Assembly (NCBI GenBank): GCA_022825135.1
Contig: JAJDYN010000014.1
Coordinates: 78,407 to 142,406 of the forward strand
DNA length: 64,000 nucleotides
Direction: 5' to 3'
Origin: Gemmatimonadota bacterium
GTDB taxonomy: Bacteria; Gemmatimonadota; Gemmatimonadetes; Longimicrobiales; Gaopeijiaceae
This document shows, in pieces, positions 9,069-17,272 of this stretch (positions within the stretch are counted from its first letter, which is position 1; the number at the start of each line of letters is the position of its first letter). Position numbers and translations under genes: made by a program. The notes under the pieces are model-generated. The model was not told the origin of the DNA and made no database searches. It was given only the letters and a program-made list of their open reading frames with translations.

Positions 9069-10558
9069 GCGGCTTCGGGCCAGGGCGCCACGCGGTGATC
9101 GCCATCCTGCTCGCGGCGGCAGCTGCGGCGCCGGACGAAGCGACTGCGCAGAGACCGCGCGCGGACCGGGAAGCCATCGAGGCGCTCCGATTCGCCCCGC
9201 TTTCCTTCACCCCGCCCACCCCCTCGGAGCACGAGATCGAGGGCGTGACCGTCTTCTTCCTGGAAGACCACTCGCTGCCCCTGGTCAACGTCTACGCACG
9301 CTTCGCGGGCGGTTTCGGACTCCTCGGCCGCGAACTGTACGCCGCCACCACCGCGCTTCCCTCGCTGCTGCGCTTCGGGGGAACGATCGAGCTGCATCCC
9401 GACTCCGTCGACGAACAGGTCGACCAGCACGCGCTGCAGCTCGCGTTCGGATCCTCGGGCGGGAGCACCTCCGCGACCCTGAACTCGCTCACCGGCAACC
9501 TCGAGCCCGGCCTGCGCCTGTGGAAGGACATGCTCCTCAATCCCCGCTTCGATTCGGTGCAGGTCGAGGTGTGGCGCGGCCAGGAGCTGGAGAGCGCCCT
9601 GCGCCGCCCCGACGACCCGGGCCGTCTGGCCTTCTCCGAGTTCAACCGCCTCATGTTCGGCGACCACCCGATCGGCTGGGAAATGGAACCCGGCGATCTG
9701 GAACCGGACGACCTCTCGCGAGACAACCTGCGCGCCGCCCATGCCCGCATCCTGTGTCGGGACAACCTGGCGCTGGGGGTGTCGGGCAACCTGGCATGGG
9801 AGGAGATCGAAGCCCACCTGCTCGAATTCCTCTCCGGCTGGCCCGCCTGCGAGGAGGCTCTGCCCGAACCGCCGGTGCCCGACATCCTGGACGATCCGGG
9901 CGTCTACCTGATCCCGCGGGAGCTGGACCAGACGACCATCGTCATGGCGCACCGGAGCTCCATCCGCCAGGAGGACTCCCGCGACTACTTCGCCTCCCGC
10001 ATCGCCAACTCCATCCTCGGATCCGGAGGATTCTCGAGCCGGATCCTGAACCGGGTGCGCACCGAACTCGGCCTCTCCTACAGCGCGGGCTCCTTCTGGA
10101 CCACCCCCGACGACAACGACGGGATCGTGGGCGCTCTAACGCGAACGAAGAGCGAGTCGACGGTCGCCGCGACGCGGGCAATCCTCGAAGTGATGGAGGA
10201 GATGCGAAGCTCTCCTCCCGCGCGCGACGAGGTGGAAGCCGCCGTGGAAGCGGCCAGCAACGGTTTCTCCTTCAACTTTCAGGGAGCGATGCAGGTCGTC
10301 TCCCGGCGCGTGCTGCACGACGCCCAGGAGCTCCCGGAAGACTGGCTGGAACGTTACGTGGCGGGCGTACAGCGAGTCTCTGCAGCCGACGTGCACAACG
10401 TCCTCCGCAGGCATCTGGAACCGAGCCGGATGGTCATCCTCATTCTCGGGGATCCGTCCCGGTTCGACCTGCCCGTCGAGACGCTCGGGGAAGTGACGAC
10501 CTGGGAAGTGGAGGGAGTTACCGATTCGGTTCGGCCGGTCGGACCGCCCCCCGGGTGA
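9065..10558 (+). CDS. M16 peptidase-like protein, non-catalytic partner
   Basis: This 497-residue protein has the M16 two-domain fold but no HxxEH motif: the matching helix reads TTALPSLLRFGG. It keeps the C-terminal-domain motif of the family (LGLSYSAGSFW), which in related heterodimers helps bind the substrate of the catalytic partner. It has a signal-like hydrophobic N-terminus (HAVIAILLAAAAAAP). The GTG at 9065 overlaps the stop of the catalytic subunit (GTGA), so the two are made together. Loss of zinc ligands with retention of the partner-site motif fits an obligate heterodimer. Confidence 0.92.
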   Translation: MSGFGPGRHAVIAILLAAAAAAPDEATAQRPRADREAIEALRFAPLSFTPPTPSEHEIEGVTVFFLEDHSLPLVNVYARFAGGFGLLGRELYAATTALPSLLRFGGTIELHPDSVDEQVDQHALQLAFGSSGGSTSATLNSLTGNLEPGLRLWKDMLLNPRFDSVQVEVWRGQELESALRRPDDPGRLAFSEFNRLMFGDHPIGWEMEPGDLEPDDLSRDNLRAAHARILCRDNLALGVSGNLAWEEIEAHLLEFLSGWPACEEALPEPPVPDILDDPGVYLIPRELDQTTIVMAHRSSIRQEDSRDYFASRIANSILGSGGFSSRILNRVRTELGLSYSAGSFWTTPDDNDGIVGALTRTKSESTVAATRAILEVMEEMRSSPPARDEVEAAVEAASNGFSFNFQGAMQVVSRRVLHDAQELPEDWLERYVAGVQRVSAADVHNVLRRHLEPSRMVILILGDPSRFDLPVETLGEVTTWEVEGVTDSVRPVGPPPG

Positions 10559-10568
10559 AGCACGGCCA

Positions 10569-10589
10569 TCGGGGTCCGCCGCCCCCCGA
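10569..10589. terminator. Hairpin between convergent genes
   Basis: TCGGGG pairs with CCCCGA around a 9-nt loop in the 32-bp gap between the convergent M16 and menG stop codons. It lacks a U tract on either strand, so it is a candidate bidirectional terminator by position only. Confidence 0.4.
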
Positions 10590-10590
10590 A

Positions 10591-11322
10591 CTACCTCACG
10601 CCGACGTGGATCGCCGCGATCCCGAAGGTCAGCAGTTGCCAGCGGACCGTGCTGAATCCCGCGTCCAGCAGGCGCTGGCCCAGGACTTGCGGGCCCGGAA
10701 ACTCACCGACCGAGGCCGGCAGATAGCTGTACGCCCAGCGGTGCCCCGACACGATCCGGCCGACCGCCGGAAGGATGTGCCGGAAGTACCAGAGATATGC
10801 GGCCCGGACGATCGGGTTCGGGGGAATGGTGAATTCGAGAACGACCAGCGGGCTCCCGTCGCGCAGCACCCGGCGCAGCTCCGTCAACCCCAGGTCGAGC
10901 CGCGAAAGGTTGCGCACCCCGAAGGCCACCATGGCGCCGTCGAAGGATTCGTCGGCAAAGGGCAGGCGTTGCGCGTCCCCGCACAGCGGATGCACGGGCA
11001 GACGAACGCTTTTTCTCCCGCCCCGGCGCAGCATGGGCTCCGCGAAGTCCAGCGCCACCACCCTGCCCCGGAAGCCCGGGCGGGTCGCCAGCTCGATGGC
11101 CAGGTCGCACGTGCCTGCACAGGCATCCAGGTATCGAGCCGAGTCATGACGGGAATAGTCGAGCGCGCGCACGGCCCGGCGACGCCACCAGCGGTCGACG
11201 CTCAGGCTGAGCACCCGGTTGAGCAGATCGTAGCGTGGCGCGATGCGCGAGAAGATCTCGAGCACCTGGCGCGCACGGTCCTCACCCGGCGACGGCTGAC
11301 CTCCGGAAACGTTCATCATCAA
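10591..11322 (-). CDS. menG: Demethylmenaquinone methyltransferase (UbiE/MenG)
   Basis: This SAM-dependent C-methyltransferase carries out the last step of menaquinone synthesis. The 243-residue protein starts its conserved core with IFSRIAPRYDLLNRVLSL, followed by SAM motif I (LDACAGTCDLA), FGVRNL and VVLEFTIPPN, all characteristic of UbiE/MenG. Three consecutive ATG codons precede NVSGG, so the exact start is uncertain by one or two codons. It is divergent from the ECF sigma gene, and its first codons overlap that gene's predicted promoter. Confidence 0.95.
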   Translation of the reverse strand: MMMNVSGGQPSPGEDRARQVLEIFSRIAPRYDLLNRVLSLSVDRWWRRRAVRALDYSRHDSARYLDACAGTCDLAIELATRPGFRGRVVALDFAEPMLRRGGRKSVRLPVHPLCGDAQRLPFADESFDGAMVAFGVRNLSRLDLGLTELRRVLRDGSPLVVLEFTIPPNPIVRAAYLWYFRHILPAVGRIVSGHRWAYSYLPASVGEFPGPQVLGQRLLDAGFSTVRWQLLTFGIAAIHVGVR

Positions 11323-11330
11323 TTCTCGTA
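11305..11330 (+). promoter_or_regulatory. Predicted ECF-type promoter of the sigma gene
   Basis: GGAAAC at 11305-11310 is followed 16 bases later by CGTA at 11327-11330. This is the arrangement recognised by sigma-W-like ECF factors (GAAAC-N16-CGTA). It lies 27 bp before the ATG of the ECF sigma gene, suggesting the sigma factor drives its own operon. The -35 element sits inside the 5' end of the divergent menG. Confidence 0.55.
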
Positions 11331-11357
11331 CGGGACGGCGCGAACCTCATCCGGCGG

Positions 11358-11948
11358 ATGTCCTTGAACTACCAGAGCGTCGAAGACGCGGAACTCGTCA
11401 CCCTCGCCGCCGAGGGTCGGGAGAGCGCCTATCGCGAACTGCTCTCCAGATACGAACGTCCCGTCTTTTCCCTCATTTATCGGATGGTGAGGAATCGCAC
11501 CGTCGCCGAAGACCTGGCGCAGGAAGCCTTCATCCGCACCTTCAACGCGATCGATACCTACAATCCCCAATACAAGTTCTCAAGCTGGATCTTCAAGATC
11601 GCAAACAATCTGACCATCGATCATCTGCGCAAGCGGCGCGTGCCCACCGTTTCCATGCACGGCGCGCCGGACGCGGTCACTCCGGAGGCCCAGGCGCGCA
11701 CCAGCCTGGTGGTGCAGTCGCACGGAGAGAGCCCGGAGGAATACGTTCAGAACCGCGAACTCGCCGGCCAGATCGAGGCTGCGATCGGGGAGCTGCGCGA
11801 GGAGTATCGGGTGGTCGTGTTGCTCCGCCACATCGAGGGACACACGTACGACGAGATCGCCCGCATCCTGGACATCCCGCTGGGGACGGTAAAGACGTAC
11901 CTTCACCGGGCCAGGGCCGAGCTCAAGCTTCGGCTCGCGGAGGCATGA
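11358..11948 (+). CDS. ECF (extracytoplasmic function) RNA polymerase sigma factor
   Basis: This is a group IV sigma-70 factor, 196 residues. Region 2 shows IYRMVRNRTVAEDLAQEAFIR and SSWIFKIANNLTIDHLRKRR (promoter melting and -10 recognition). Region 4 shows EGHTYDEIARILDIPLGTV followed by KTYLHRARAEL (helix-turn-helix for the -35). The start at 11358 (MSLNYQSVEDAEL) fits the family N-terminus; longer versions would run into menG. The next gene encodes a zinc-type anti-sigma factor, and genes beyond it encode envelope proteins. A sigma-W-like promoter lies upstream, so autoregulation is likely. Confidence 0.95.
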   Translation: MSLNYQSVEDAELVTLAAEGRESAYRELLSRYERPVFSLIYRMVRNRTVAEDLAQEAFIRTFNAIDTYNPQYKFSSWIFKIANNLTIDHLRKRRVPTVSMHGAPDAVTPEAQARTSLVVQSHGESPEEYVQNRELAGQIEAAIGELREEYRVVVLLRHIEGHTYDEIARILDIPLGTVKTYLHRARAELKLRLAEA

Positions 11949-11965
11949 TTCGGTGCGCATGGGAG

Positions 11966-11992
11966 CGAAACTTCCCCGAGGCTCGTGCCGTA
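11966..11992 (+). promoter_or_regulatory. Weak second ECF-like promoter before the anti-sigma gene
   Basis: CGAAAC at 11966-11971 is followed 17 bases later by CGTA at 11989-11992, one base longer than the copy before the sigma gene. It sits in the 156-bp gap between the sigma and anti-sigma genes. Similarity to the first copy raises its credibility, but the spacing is not ideal. Confidence 0.3.
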
Positions 11993-12104
11993 CGCGGGGA
12001 GAACCGATGCACGGCACGGATGTTTGGACTACGATGACCCCGGATCCCGGAGATCCCGCGAGGATGGGAACGCCACGACAGGCGGAGGCAGGGGCAGGCC
12101 GCAG

Positions 12105-13049
12105 ATGAATTCGGACCGATCCAGCTACGGCGGGCATCTGGACGATGACGCGATCCAGAGCCTGCTCGACGCCGCTGAAGGACATGTCGGCGCGGAGACC
12201 GAATCCGCACGCCGGCATCTGGCGGACTGCCGCGGTTGTCAGGCCCGGGTGGACGCCTGGCGGGAGGTCTTCGGCGAGCTCGGCCAACTGCGGCGGTTCG
12301 CCCCTCCCGGCCGGTTCGCCGAGCGGGTCCTGTCCGGGATCGAACGCCCCGGCGAGGCCTTGAGTTCCGCCCGGGCATGGTCGTGGGTCCGGCTGCGCCG
12401 CTGGCTGACCGGGCGGGCCGCGGACGCGCACCTCTCCGGGAGGCGGCTGCAGGAGTTCGCGGACGGTGCACTTTCCCGGCAACACGCCACCCTGGCGAAG
12501 ACGCATGTGGCGGCGTGCGGGGACTGCGAGAGCAGGCTGGCGGGCTGGCAGCGCCTGATCGCCACCCTGGAAGTCCTGCCCTCCTTCGCGCCTGCCGCGG
12601 GCTTCGCCGAGAGGGTGATGGCGCGCTGGCGCGAGGTGGCCGAGGAGACCACCGGCCGGAGCCGGGCTACACGAAAGTGGCTGCTCCTGCCTCGTTCGCC
12701 TCGCGGGTGGGTGCTGGCGGGGACGCTGACCAGCATGCCGGTTGCCGCATTCGCGGCAGTGGCGGCCTTCCTCTCAACCGTCCCCCAGCTTACCACCGGC
12801 GGCCTTGCCACCTATCTGTGGTGGCAGGCTCGCGACGCCCTGTCGGCGCTGGGAAGCTCGGTGCTGGCGGCCGTCATGCAGAGCGGGGCAGCCTTCCGGG
12901 CCTATTCGCTCGCAGACTACCTGATCGCGTCGCCCGCGACCGCGGCCGCGGCCGCGGCGGGCTTCACCGCCCTGATGTTCAGCTCCATCTGGATTCTTCA
13001 CCGCAACATCGGCTTCCCCCGTCTCGCGCTTCGCCATGTTCACAACTGA
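12105..13049 (+). CDS. Anti-sigma factor with two tandem zinc-finger (HxxxCxxC) modules
   Basis: This is probably the membrane-anchored inhibitor of the ECF sigma factor encoded just upstream. The 314-residue protein contains two zinc anti-sigma signatures, HLADCRGC (His38-Cys42-Cys45) and HVAACGDC (His134-Cys138-Cys141). Each is followed by a similar segment ending FAPPGRFAERV or FAPAAGFAERV, so the whole module of roughly 95 residues is duplicated. Hydrophobic segments follow (WVLAGTLTSMPVAAFAAVAAF, and AAAAAAGFTALMFSSIWIL), making it a membrane protein with a cytoplasmic N-terminus. The start at 12105 (MNSDRSSYGG) is preceded by GGAGG at a rather long spacing. The end overlaps the next gene by 14 bases. 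Confidence 0.88.
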   Translation: MNSDRSSYGGHLDDDAIQSLLDAAEGHVGAETESARRHLADCRGCQARVDAWREVFGELGQLRRFAPPGRFAERVLSGIERPGEALSSARAWSWVRLRRWLTGRAADAHLSGRRLQEFADGALSRQHATLAKTHVAACGDCESRLAGWQRLIATLEVLPSFAPAAGFAERVMARWREVAEETTGRSRATRKWLLLPRSPRGWVLAGTLTSMPVAAFAAVAAFLSTVPQLTTGGLATYLWWQARDALSALGSSVLAAVMQSGAAFRAYSLADYLIASPATAAAAAAGFTALMFSSIWILHRNIGFPRLALRHVHN

Positions 13050-14652
13050 CCCCTCCCGCCCCGCTGGCCTGACTCCGGTGTTCGGCGCGGTGCTCGCGCT
13101 GTCCGCGGCGGGCGCGGCGCAGCCCGTCGGCGCTCAGGAGCGGCAGGTGGTATCGAACCGCGTGACCGTATCCGACGCCGATGCCACCCTGTCGCTCGAG
13201 TTCGATTCCGGGCCGGCCCTCGAGATCTCGTTTCAGAACGGCGAAGTCCGGATCGACGGCGAGGAGGTCGGGAGCTATCAGGCCGGTGGGGAGCTAGCGG
13301 CTTCGTGGCGGTCCCTGCTCTCCGAAGTCGTGCCGCTGGATGACGCACCCCTCGCCGAAGCGCTGCTCGCGTGGGAGCCCGGAGCGCCGTTGACCGGTGA
13401 CGCGCGCGCCGTCGCCGAGCGGGTCGACCGGGCGCTGCAGGAGGCACTCGCCGGTCCGCGGCCGACGGACGGCCGGACACCCCGGGTTTCGGGGAGCGCC
13501 GAGGTGGAAGGCATGGCACCGGCCCTGGTCCCCCCGCTGCTTCGGCTCCTGCTGCAACGAGGCCGGGTGCTGGAAGAGGCGCTCCAAGATGTCGATCTGG
13601 CGGAACTGTCGCTTCATCTGGGCGAGGACGTGACCGTCGACGCCGGCACCGGGATCGAGGGGGCCCTGCTCGTGGTGGAGGGCGACGCCACCATTTCCGG
13701 CGAAGTCGCCGGCGACGTGGTCGTGGTCGAGGGAACGTTGCGCATCGAGGATGACGCGTACATCGGGGGCGAGGTGCGCGTGATCGACGGACAGCTGGAG
13801 CGCGACGGGGGGACGGTGGAGGGCACCATCCTCACCGTGGATGCAGGCGACATCGCGGGAGCGGGGATGGCGCCGGATGGGGCGGCTTCGCGGGACGAGG
13901 ACAGCGCCCCGGCCTCCCGTCAGGGTGAAGCGCGCGCCCGGCTGCCTTTCCGCTACGTCACCTCCGGTCTGAGCGGTCTCTTCGGGGACGTGTTCTGGCT
14001 CGTCGTCATCCTGGCCGTGGGGACTGCGGTCGTCCACTTCGCCGGTGACCGGCTGCAGAACGTGGCGGAAGTGGTGAGAGCTGTTCCCGGACGGGCCGCG
14101 CTGGTCGGTCTGGCAGGCGGGTTCCTCCTTCTGCCCCTGTGGGTGCTGGGAGGTCTCGCTCTCCTTGTGTCGATCATCGGCATCCCCCTGCTGATCGCCT
14201 GGCTGCCGCTCTTCCCCCTGGTCGCGCTCCTGGCCGGTGGGCTGGGATATCTGGCCGTGGCGAGCGTTGTCGGCGAGTGGCTGGCAGGCAAGGGCATTCC
14301 GGCCCTGGACCGCTTCCGGCCCTCGAACCGGCTGCACGTGCTGGCCGTCGGTCTGGCGGCGCTCGTTCTTCCATCCGCCCTTTCTCACGTCACGGAAATG
14401 GGCGGGCCAACGCTCGGCGCCTTTCTGAGCGGGCTGTTCACCCTCGTCGCGGTGGCTACCGCGATGATCGCGCTGATGCTCGGCTTCGGCGCCGTGCTGC
14501 TCACCGGAGCGGGCCGCACCTCCGACCCGGGCAGGATGGCGGCGACCTACGGCGGGGGAATTCGGGCGACGCGGGCCTGGACCCGGAGGCGTTCCCGGCG
14601 AGGCTCGGGCGAGAAGCCCGGACACGCCGACGACGGAGGCACCGGTGAGTAG
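13036..14652 (+). CDS. Polymer-forming (bactofilin-like) protein with C-terminal membrane helices
   Basis: This 538-residue exported or membrane protein has a hydrophobic N-terminus (FGAVLALSAAGAAQPVGAQ). A repetitive beta-strand segment around residues 205-275 (LVVEGDATISGEVAGDVVV, then EGTLRIEDDAYIGGEV) resembles the polymer-forming domain of bactofilins. At least four hydrophobic helices follow, including LVGLAGGFLLLPLWVLGGL and LTLVAVATAMIALMLGF-like stretches. The tail is basic. Its start overlaps the anti-sigma gene. Position in the sigma operon suggests an envelope-stress or scaffold role; the molecular function is not known to me. Confidence 0.8.
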   Translation: MFTTDPSRPAGLTPVFGAVLALSAAGAAQPVGAQERQVVSNRVTVSDADATLSLEFDSGPALEISFQNGEVRIDGEEVGSYQAGGELAASWRSLLSEVVPLDDAPLAEALLAWEPGAPLTGDARAVAERVDRALQEALAGPRPTDGRTPRVSGSAEVEGMAPALVPPLLRLLLQRGRVLEEALQDVDLAELSLHLGEDVTVDAGTGIEGALLVVEGDATISGEVAGDVVVVEGTLRIEDDAYIGGEVRVIDGQLERDGGTVEGTILTVDAGDIAGAGMAPDGAASRDEDSAPASRQGEARARLPFRYVTSGLSGLFGDVFWLVVILAVGTAVVHFAGDRLQNVAEVVRAVPGRAALVGLAGGFLLLPLWVLGGLALLVSIIGIPLLIAWLPLFPLVALLAGGLGYLAVASVVGEWLAGKGIPALDRFRPSNRLHVLAVGLAALVLPSALSHVTEMGGPTLGAFLSGLFTLVAVATAMIALMLGFGAVLLTGAGRTSDPGRMAATYGGGIRATRAWTRRRSRRGSGEKPGHADDGGTGE

Positions 14653-14662
14653 GAGTTCGCGG

Positions 14663-15538
14663 ATGAATCAGCGCGCACATCGAGAGCGGCGAGGCGCCGG
14701 GCTGGCGGGACTGCCCTGGGCGGCCATCGGAGGGCTGGCCTGCACGGCGACCGGGCTGACCGCCCAGGACTGGAGCACCGTGACGGCGTCCCGCCAGCTG
14801 GGTGGCGAGCGCGAGATGCACGTCCACGTCGAGTATGGAGCGGGCGTCCTCGACCTGCGTCCGGGAGAGCCGGGCACCCTCTACCGGATGGAGCTTCGAT
14901 ACGATCAGGATCTGATGGAGCCGCAAACCGAGTACGAGGACGGAGTCCTCGAGATCGGCATGGATCGCGTCGGGCGCGGCATCCGCATGGGTTCGCGCGA
15001 CGGATCGGGGCGACTGGATCTGGAACTGTCGCCGGAAGTTTCCCTGTTGCTGGACCTGGAGTTCGGGGCGGCGCGGGCGGACCTCGATCTCGGAGGGCTC
15101 GCGATTCAGGAGTTGAGTGTCGAGACGGGAGCATCCGATACGCGAATCGAGGTGTCGACGCCCAATCCCGTGCAATTGGAACTCGCCTCGTTCGAGGCGG
15201 GCGCGGCAAACCTGGTCGCCAGCGGCCTCGGCAACCTCAACGCCGAACACATCCGGCTGGAGGCGAAGGCGGGCAAGGCGACCCTCGACTTCGACGGGGA
15301 ATGGCAGCGCGACGCCGAGGTGGATCTCGACCTTGACCTGGGTGCGGTGGAACTTCGCTTTCCGCGGGGGCTCGGCGTGCAGCTGGTGGTGGACGCGCTT
15401 CTGACCTCCGTGGATGCCCAGGAAATGTTCAGACGGGGCGACAGCTACTTTTCCCCGGACTGGGATAGCGCCGAAACGCGGGTTACGATGGAGATCGACG
15501 CGCACATCGGTGCGATCGACGTGGTCTGGACCCCGTGA
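14663..15538 (+). CDS. Exported toast-rack / LiaF-like beta protein
   Basis: This 291-residue protein begins with an arginine-rich stretch and a hydrophobic signal (LAGLPWAAIGGLACTATGLTAQ). The rest is a repetitive beta-strand pattern (VEYGAGVLDLRPG, LDLEFGAARADLDLGGL, LDLDLGAVELRFPRGLGV) typical of the toast-rack/DUF4097/LiaF-like family that appears in cell-envelope-stress operons. I prefer the ATG at 14663, which has AGGAG seven bases upstream, over the GTG at 14645. It follows the polymer-forming protein without a gap. No enzymatic motif is visible. Confidence 0.8.
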   Translation: MNQRAHRERRGAGLAGLPWAAIGGLACTATGLTAQDWSTVTASRQLGGEREMHVHVEYGAGVLDLRPGEPGTLYRMELRYDQDLMEPQTEYEDGVLEIGMDRVGRGIRMGSRDGSGRLDLELSPEVSLLLDLEFGAARADLDLGGLAIQELSVETGASDTRIEVSTPNPVQLELASFEAGAANLVASGLGNLNAEHIRLEAKAGKATLDFDGEWQRDAEVDLDLDLGAVELRFPRGLGVQLVVDALLTSVDAQEMFRRGDSYFSPDWDSAETRVTMEIDAHIGAIDVVWTP

Positions 15539-15587
15539 TGGACCGCATCATCGGCACGCGGGCGTTCGGCCCGGGGAGACGCTCGAC

Positions 15588-15818
15588 ATGATCAGCGCCC
15601 TGCTTACCCTCTTCGCCATCGGCCTGGTTACGCTGCTGGTCGTGGGCGTCCTGCTCGCGGTGGCGGGCACGGTGTTCTCCATCGGCTTCGGTCTGGCCAG
15701 CTTCCTGCTCTTCAAGGTCGCCCCGATCGCACTCCTCGGGTATGTGGTGCTCCGGCTCATCGCGCCCCGCAAGCGCAAGGAGCTGAGTGAAGCCGACCGC
15801 AAGTGGCTGGAAGGATAG
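15588..15818 (+). CDS. Small two-helix membrane protein
   Basis: This 76-residue protein has two hydrophobic segments (ISALLTLFAIGLVTLLVVGV and VFSIGFGLASFLLFKVAPIALLGYVVL) and a charged tail (RKRKELSEADRKWLEG). A GGGGAG site precedes the ATG. It resembles small envelope-stress membrane proteins such as those of the phage-shock response in size and layout, but I see no diagnostic motif. It is the last gene of the operon that starts with the ECF sigma factor. Confidence 0.75.
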   Translation: MISALLTLFAIGLVTLLVVGVLLAVAGTVFSIGFGLASFLLFKVAPIALLGYVVLRLIAPRKRKELSEADRKWLEG

Positions 15819-15827
15819 CCGCGCAGG

Positions 15828-16052
15828 TCAGGCGGGTGGCCGAACCGGCGGTCGCCAGGCGATGACCTCTTCGATCTCGGCGATCAGGTCAGGGCCGGCG
15901 AACGCTCCCACCGGAGACGCGCCCACCATATCGAGATCGACGCCCCGGGCAAGCATCGGCGCAAGCGATTCGGGATAGTCGCGCACCATCACGTGGGCGG
16001 GCATCCGCCCGATTCGATCCGGGCCGACGCGCGGAAGCGGGGACCACCTCAA
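15828..16052 (-). CDS. Small uncharacterised protein coupled to mrp
   Basis: This 74-residue protein would start with TTG at 16052, overlapping the stop of mrp (TTGA), with GAGGGG upstream. The core (VRDYPESLAPMLARGVDLDMVG) has the length and 'YP...L...G-D' rhythm of small DUF1858/ScdA-N-like domains, which occur near Fe-S genes, but it lacks their cysteines. The coupling and codon use suggest a real gene; the family suggestion is weak inference. Confidence 0.5.
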   Translation of the reverse strand: MRWSPLPRVGPDRIGRMPAHVMVRDYPESLAPMLARGVDLDMVGASPVGAFAGPDLIAEIEEVIAWRPPVRPPA

Positions 16053-17224
16053 CCGGGCCCCTCGCGCAACGCCAACACCACCTGGTCGCAGATTCGGTTC
16101 AGCGCCTGAGCAACGGGTGAATCCGGCCGGTCCACCACCGTGGGCAGCCCGTCGTCGCCCGACCGCCGAACCGCGGGGTCCAGGGGCACGGCGCCCAGGA
16201 AGGGTACGCCCTGCTCCTTCGCCAGAACCTCCCCTCCGCCCGTGCCGAACACGTCCACCGGTTCGCCGCAGTGTGGACAGGCCATCCCGCTCATGTTCTC
16301 GATGACGCCGATGATCCGCGTGTTGACGCGCTCGAACATCTTTATGCCGCGCCGGACGTCGGCGGTGGCCACACCCTGCGGCGTGGTGACCATGATGGCC
16401 CCGTCGAGGTTGACGCTCTGCACCAGGGACAGCTGGGCATCGCCGGTCCCGGGGGGCATGTCGACCAGCATGACATCCAGGGTTCCCCAGCGCACCTGCT
16501 CCAGGAACTGCTTCAGGACGCCCGCGATCAGCGGGCCGCGCATGATGGCCGGCTGTTCGTCGGCGAGCAGGAAGCCGAGGCTCATGAGCTTGACGCCATG
16601 GGCCTGGAGCGGCTCGATCATCTCCTTGCCCTTGCCCCCGGACACGCTCGGCCGGCGGCGCTCGCCGAACATGATCGGGATGTCGGGGCCGTAGATGTCG
16701 GCGTCCAGAAGTCCGACCCGCAGGCGGCGGCGGGCGAGCGCGGCGGCGAGGTTGGTGGTGACCATCGACTTGCCCACGCCGCCCTTGCCGGAACTCACTG
16801 CCACCACGTAGCGGGTGTCGGCCAGGATGCCCGGCCGGGGGGTCGGCGCGGGTACCGAGCCCGGAACGAGGCGGGACCGCCCCGGCGGCGCGGGAGCCGG
16901 CGCGGGCGAGCCCGCAGGCGCGCCGGAGCCGGCAGGCGAGGGGGAGTCGGCGGACGCGGTCTGGCGGGACGGAGCGCTTTGGGGGAGCTGGACGTTGACC
17001 CGCACGCCGGAGACGCCGCGCACGCCTCCCGCGGCGGTACGGGCGGATTTCACAAGCGAACCGGGATCGTCGGTCTTCAGATGGAAGGCGAAGCGCACCA
17101 GCCCGCCGTCATCGATCTCAAGCTGCTGGACGTGTCCGCTGGAGACGATGTCGCGACCGCTGGCCGGGTGTCGCACCCCGGACAGGGCATTCGTTACCGC
17201 ATCAATGAGAGTTTGGTGGGACAT
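16049..17224 (-). CDS. mrp: Mrp/ApbC-type Fe-S carrier P-loop ATPase
   Basis: This is an iron-sulfur cluster carrier ATPase, 391 residues. An N-terminal MIP18/DUF59 domain (about 1-80) is joined by a Pro/Ala/Ser-rich linker (about 81-130) to a ParA-like ATPase with the deviant Walker A SGKGGVGKS (145-153). Other marks are LLDADIYGPDIP, DMPPGTGDAQ and the CPHC cluster-binding pair. It lies downstream of a NifU-type scaffold gene and probably passes clusters from it to targets. Confidence 0.95.
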   Translation of the reverse strand: MSHQTLIDAVTNALSGVRHPASGRDIVSSGHVQQLEIDDGGLVRFAFHLKTDDPGSLVKSARTAAGGVRGVSGVRVNVQLPQSAPSRQTASADSPSPAGSGAPAGSPAPAPAPPGRSRLVPGSVPAPTPRPGILADTRYVVAVSSGKGGVGKSMVTTNLAAALARRRLRVGLLDADIYGPDIPIMFGERRRPSVSGGKGKEMIEPLQAHGVKLMSLGFLLADEQPAIMRGPLIAGVLKQFLEQVRWGTLDVMLVDMPPGTGDAQLSLVQSVNLDGAIMVTTPQGVATADVRRGIKMFERVNTRIIGVIENMSGMACPHCGEPVDVFGTGGGEVLAKEQGVPFLGAVPLDPAVRRSGDDGLPTVVDRPDSPVAQALNRICDQVVLALREGPG

Positions 17225-17272
17225 GCCCCGCCCAGGCCAAGGTGCAGGTGGGATGTTGAAGTGCCCGTGGAA

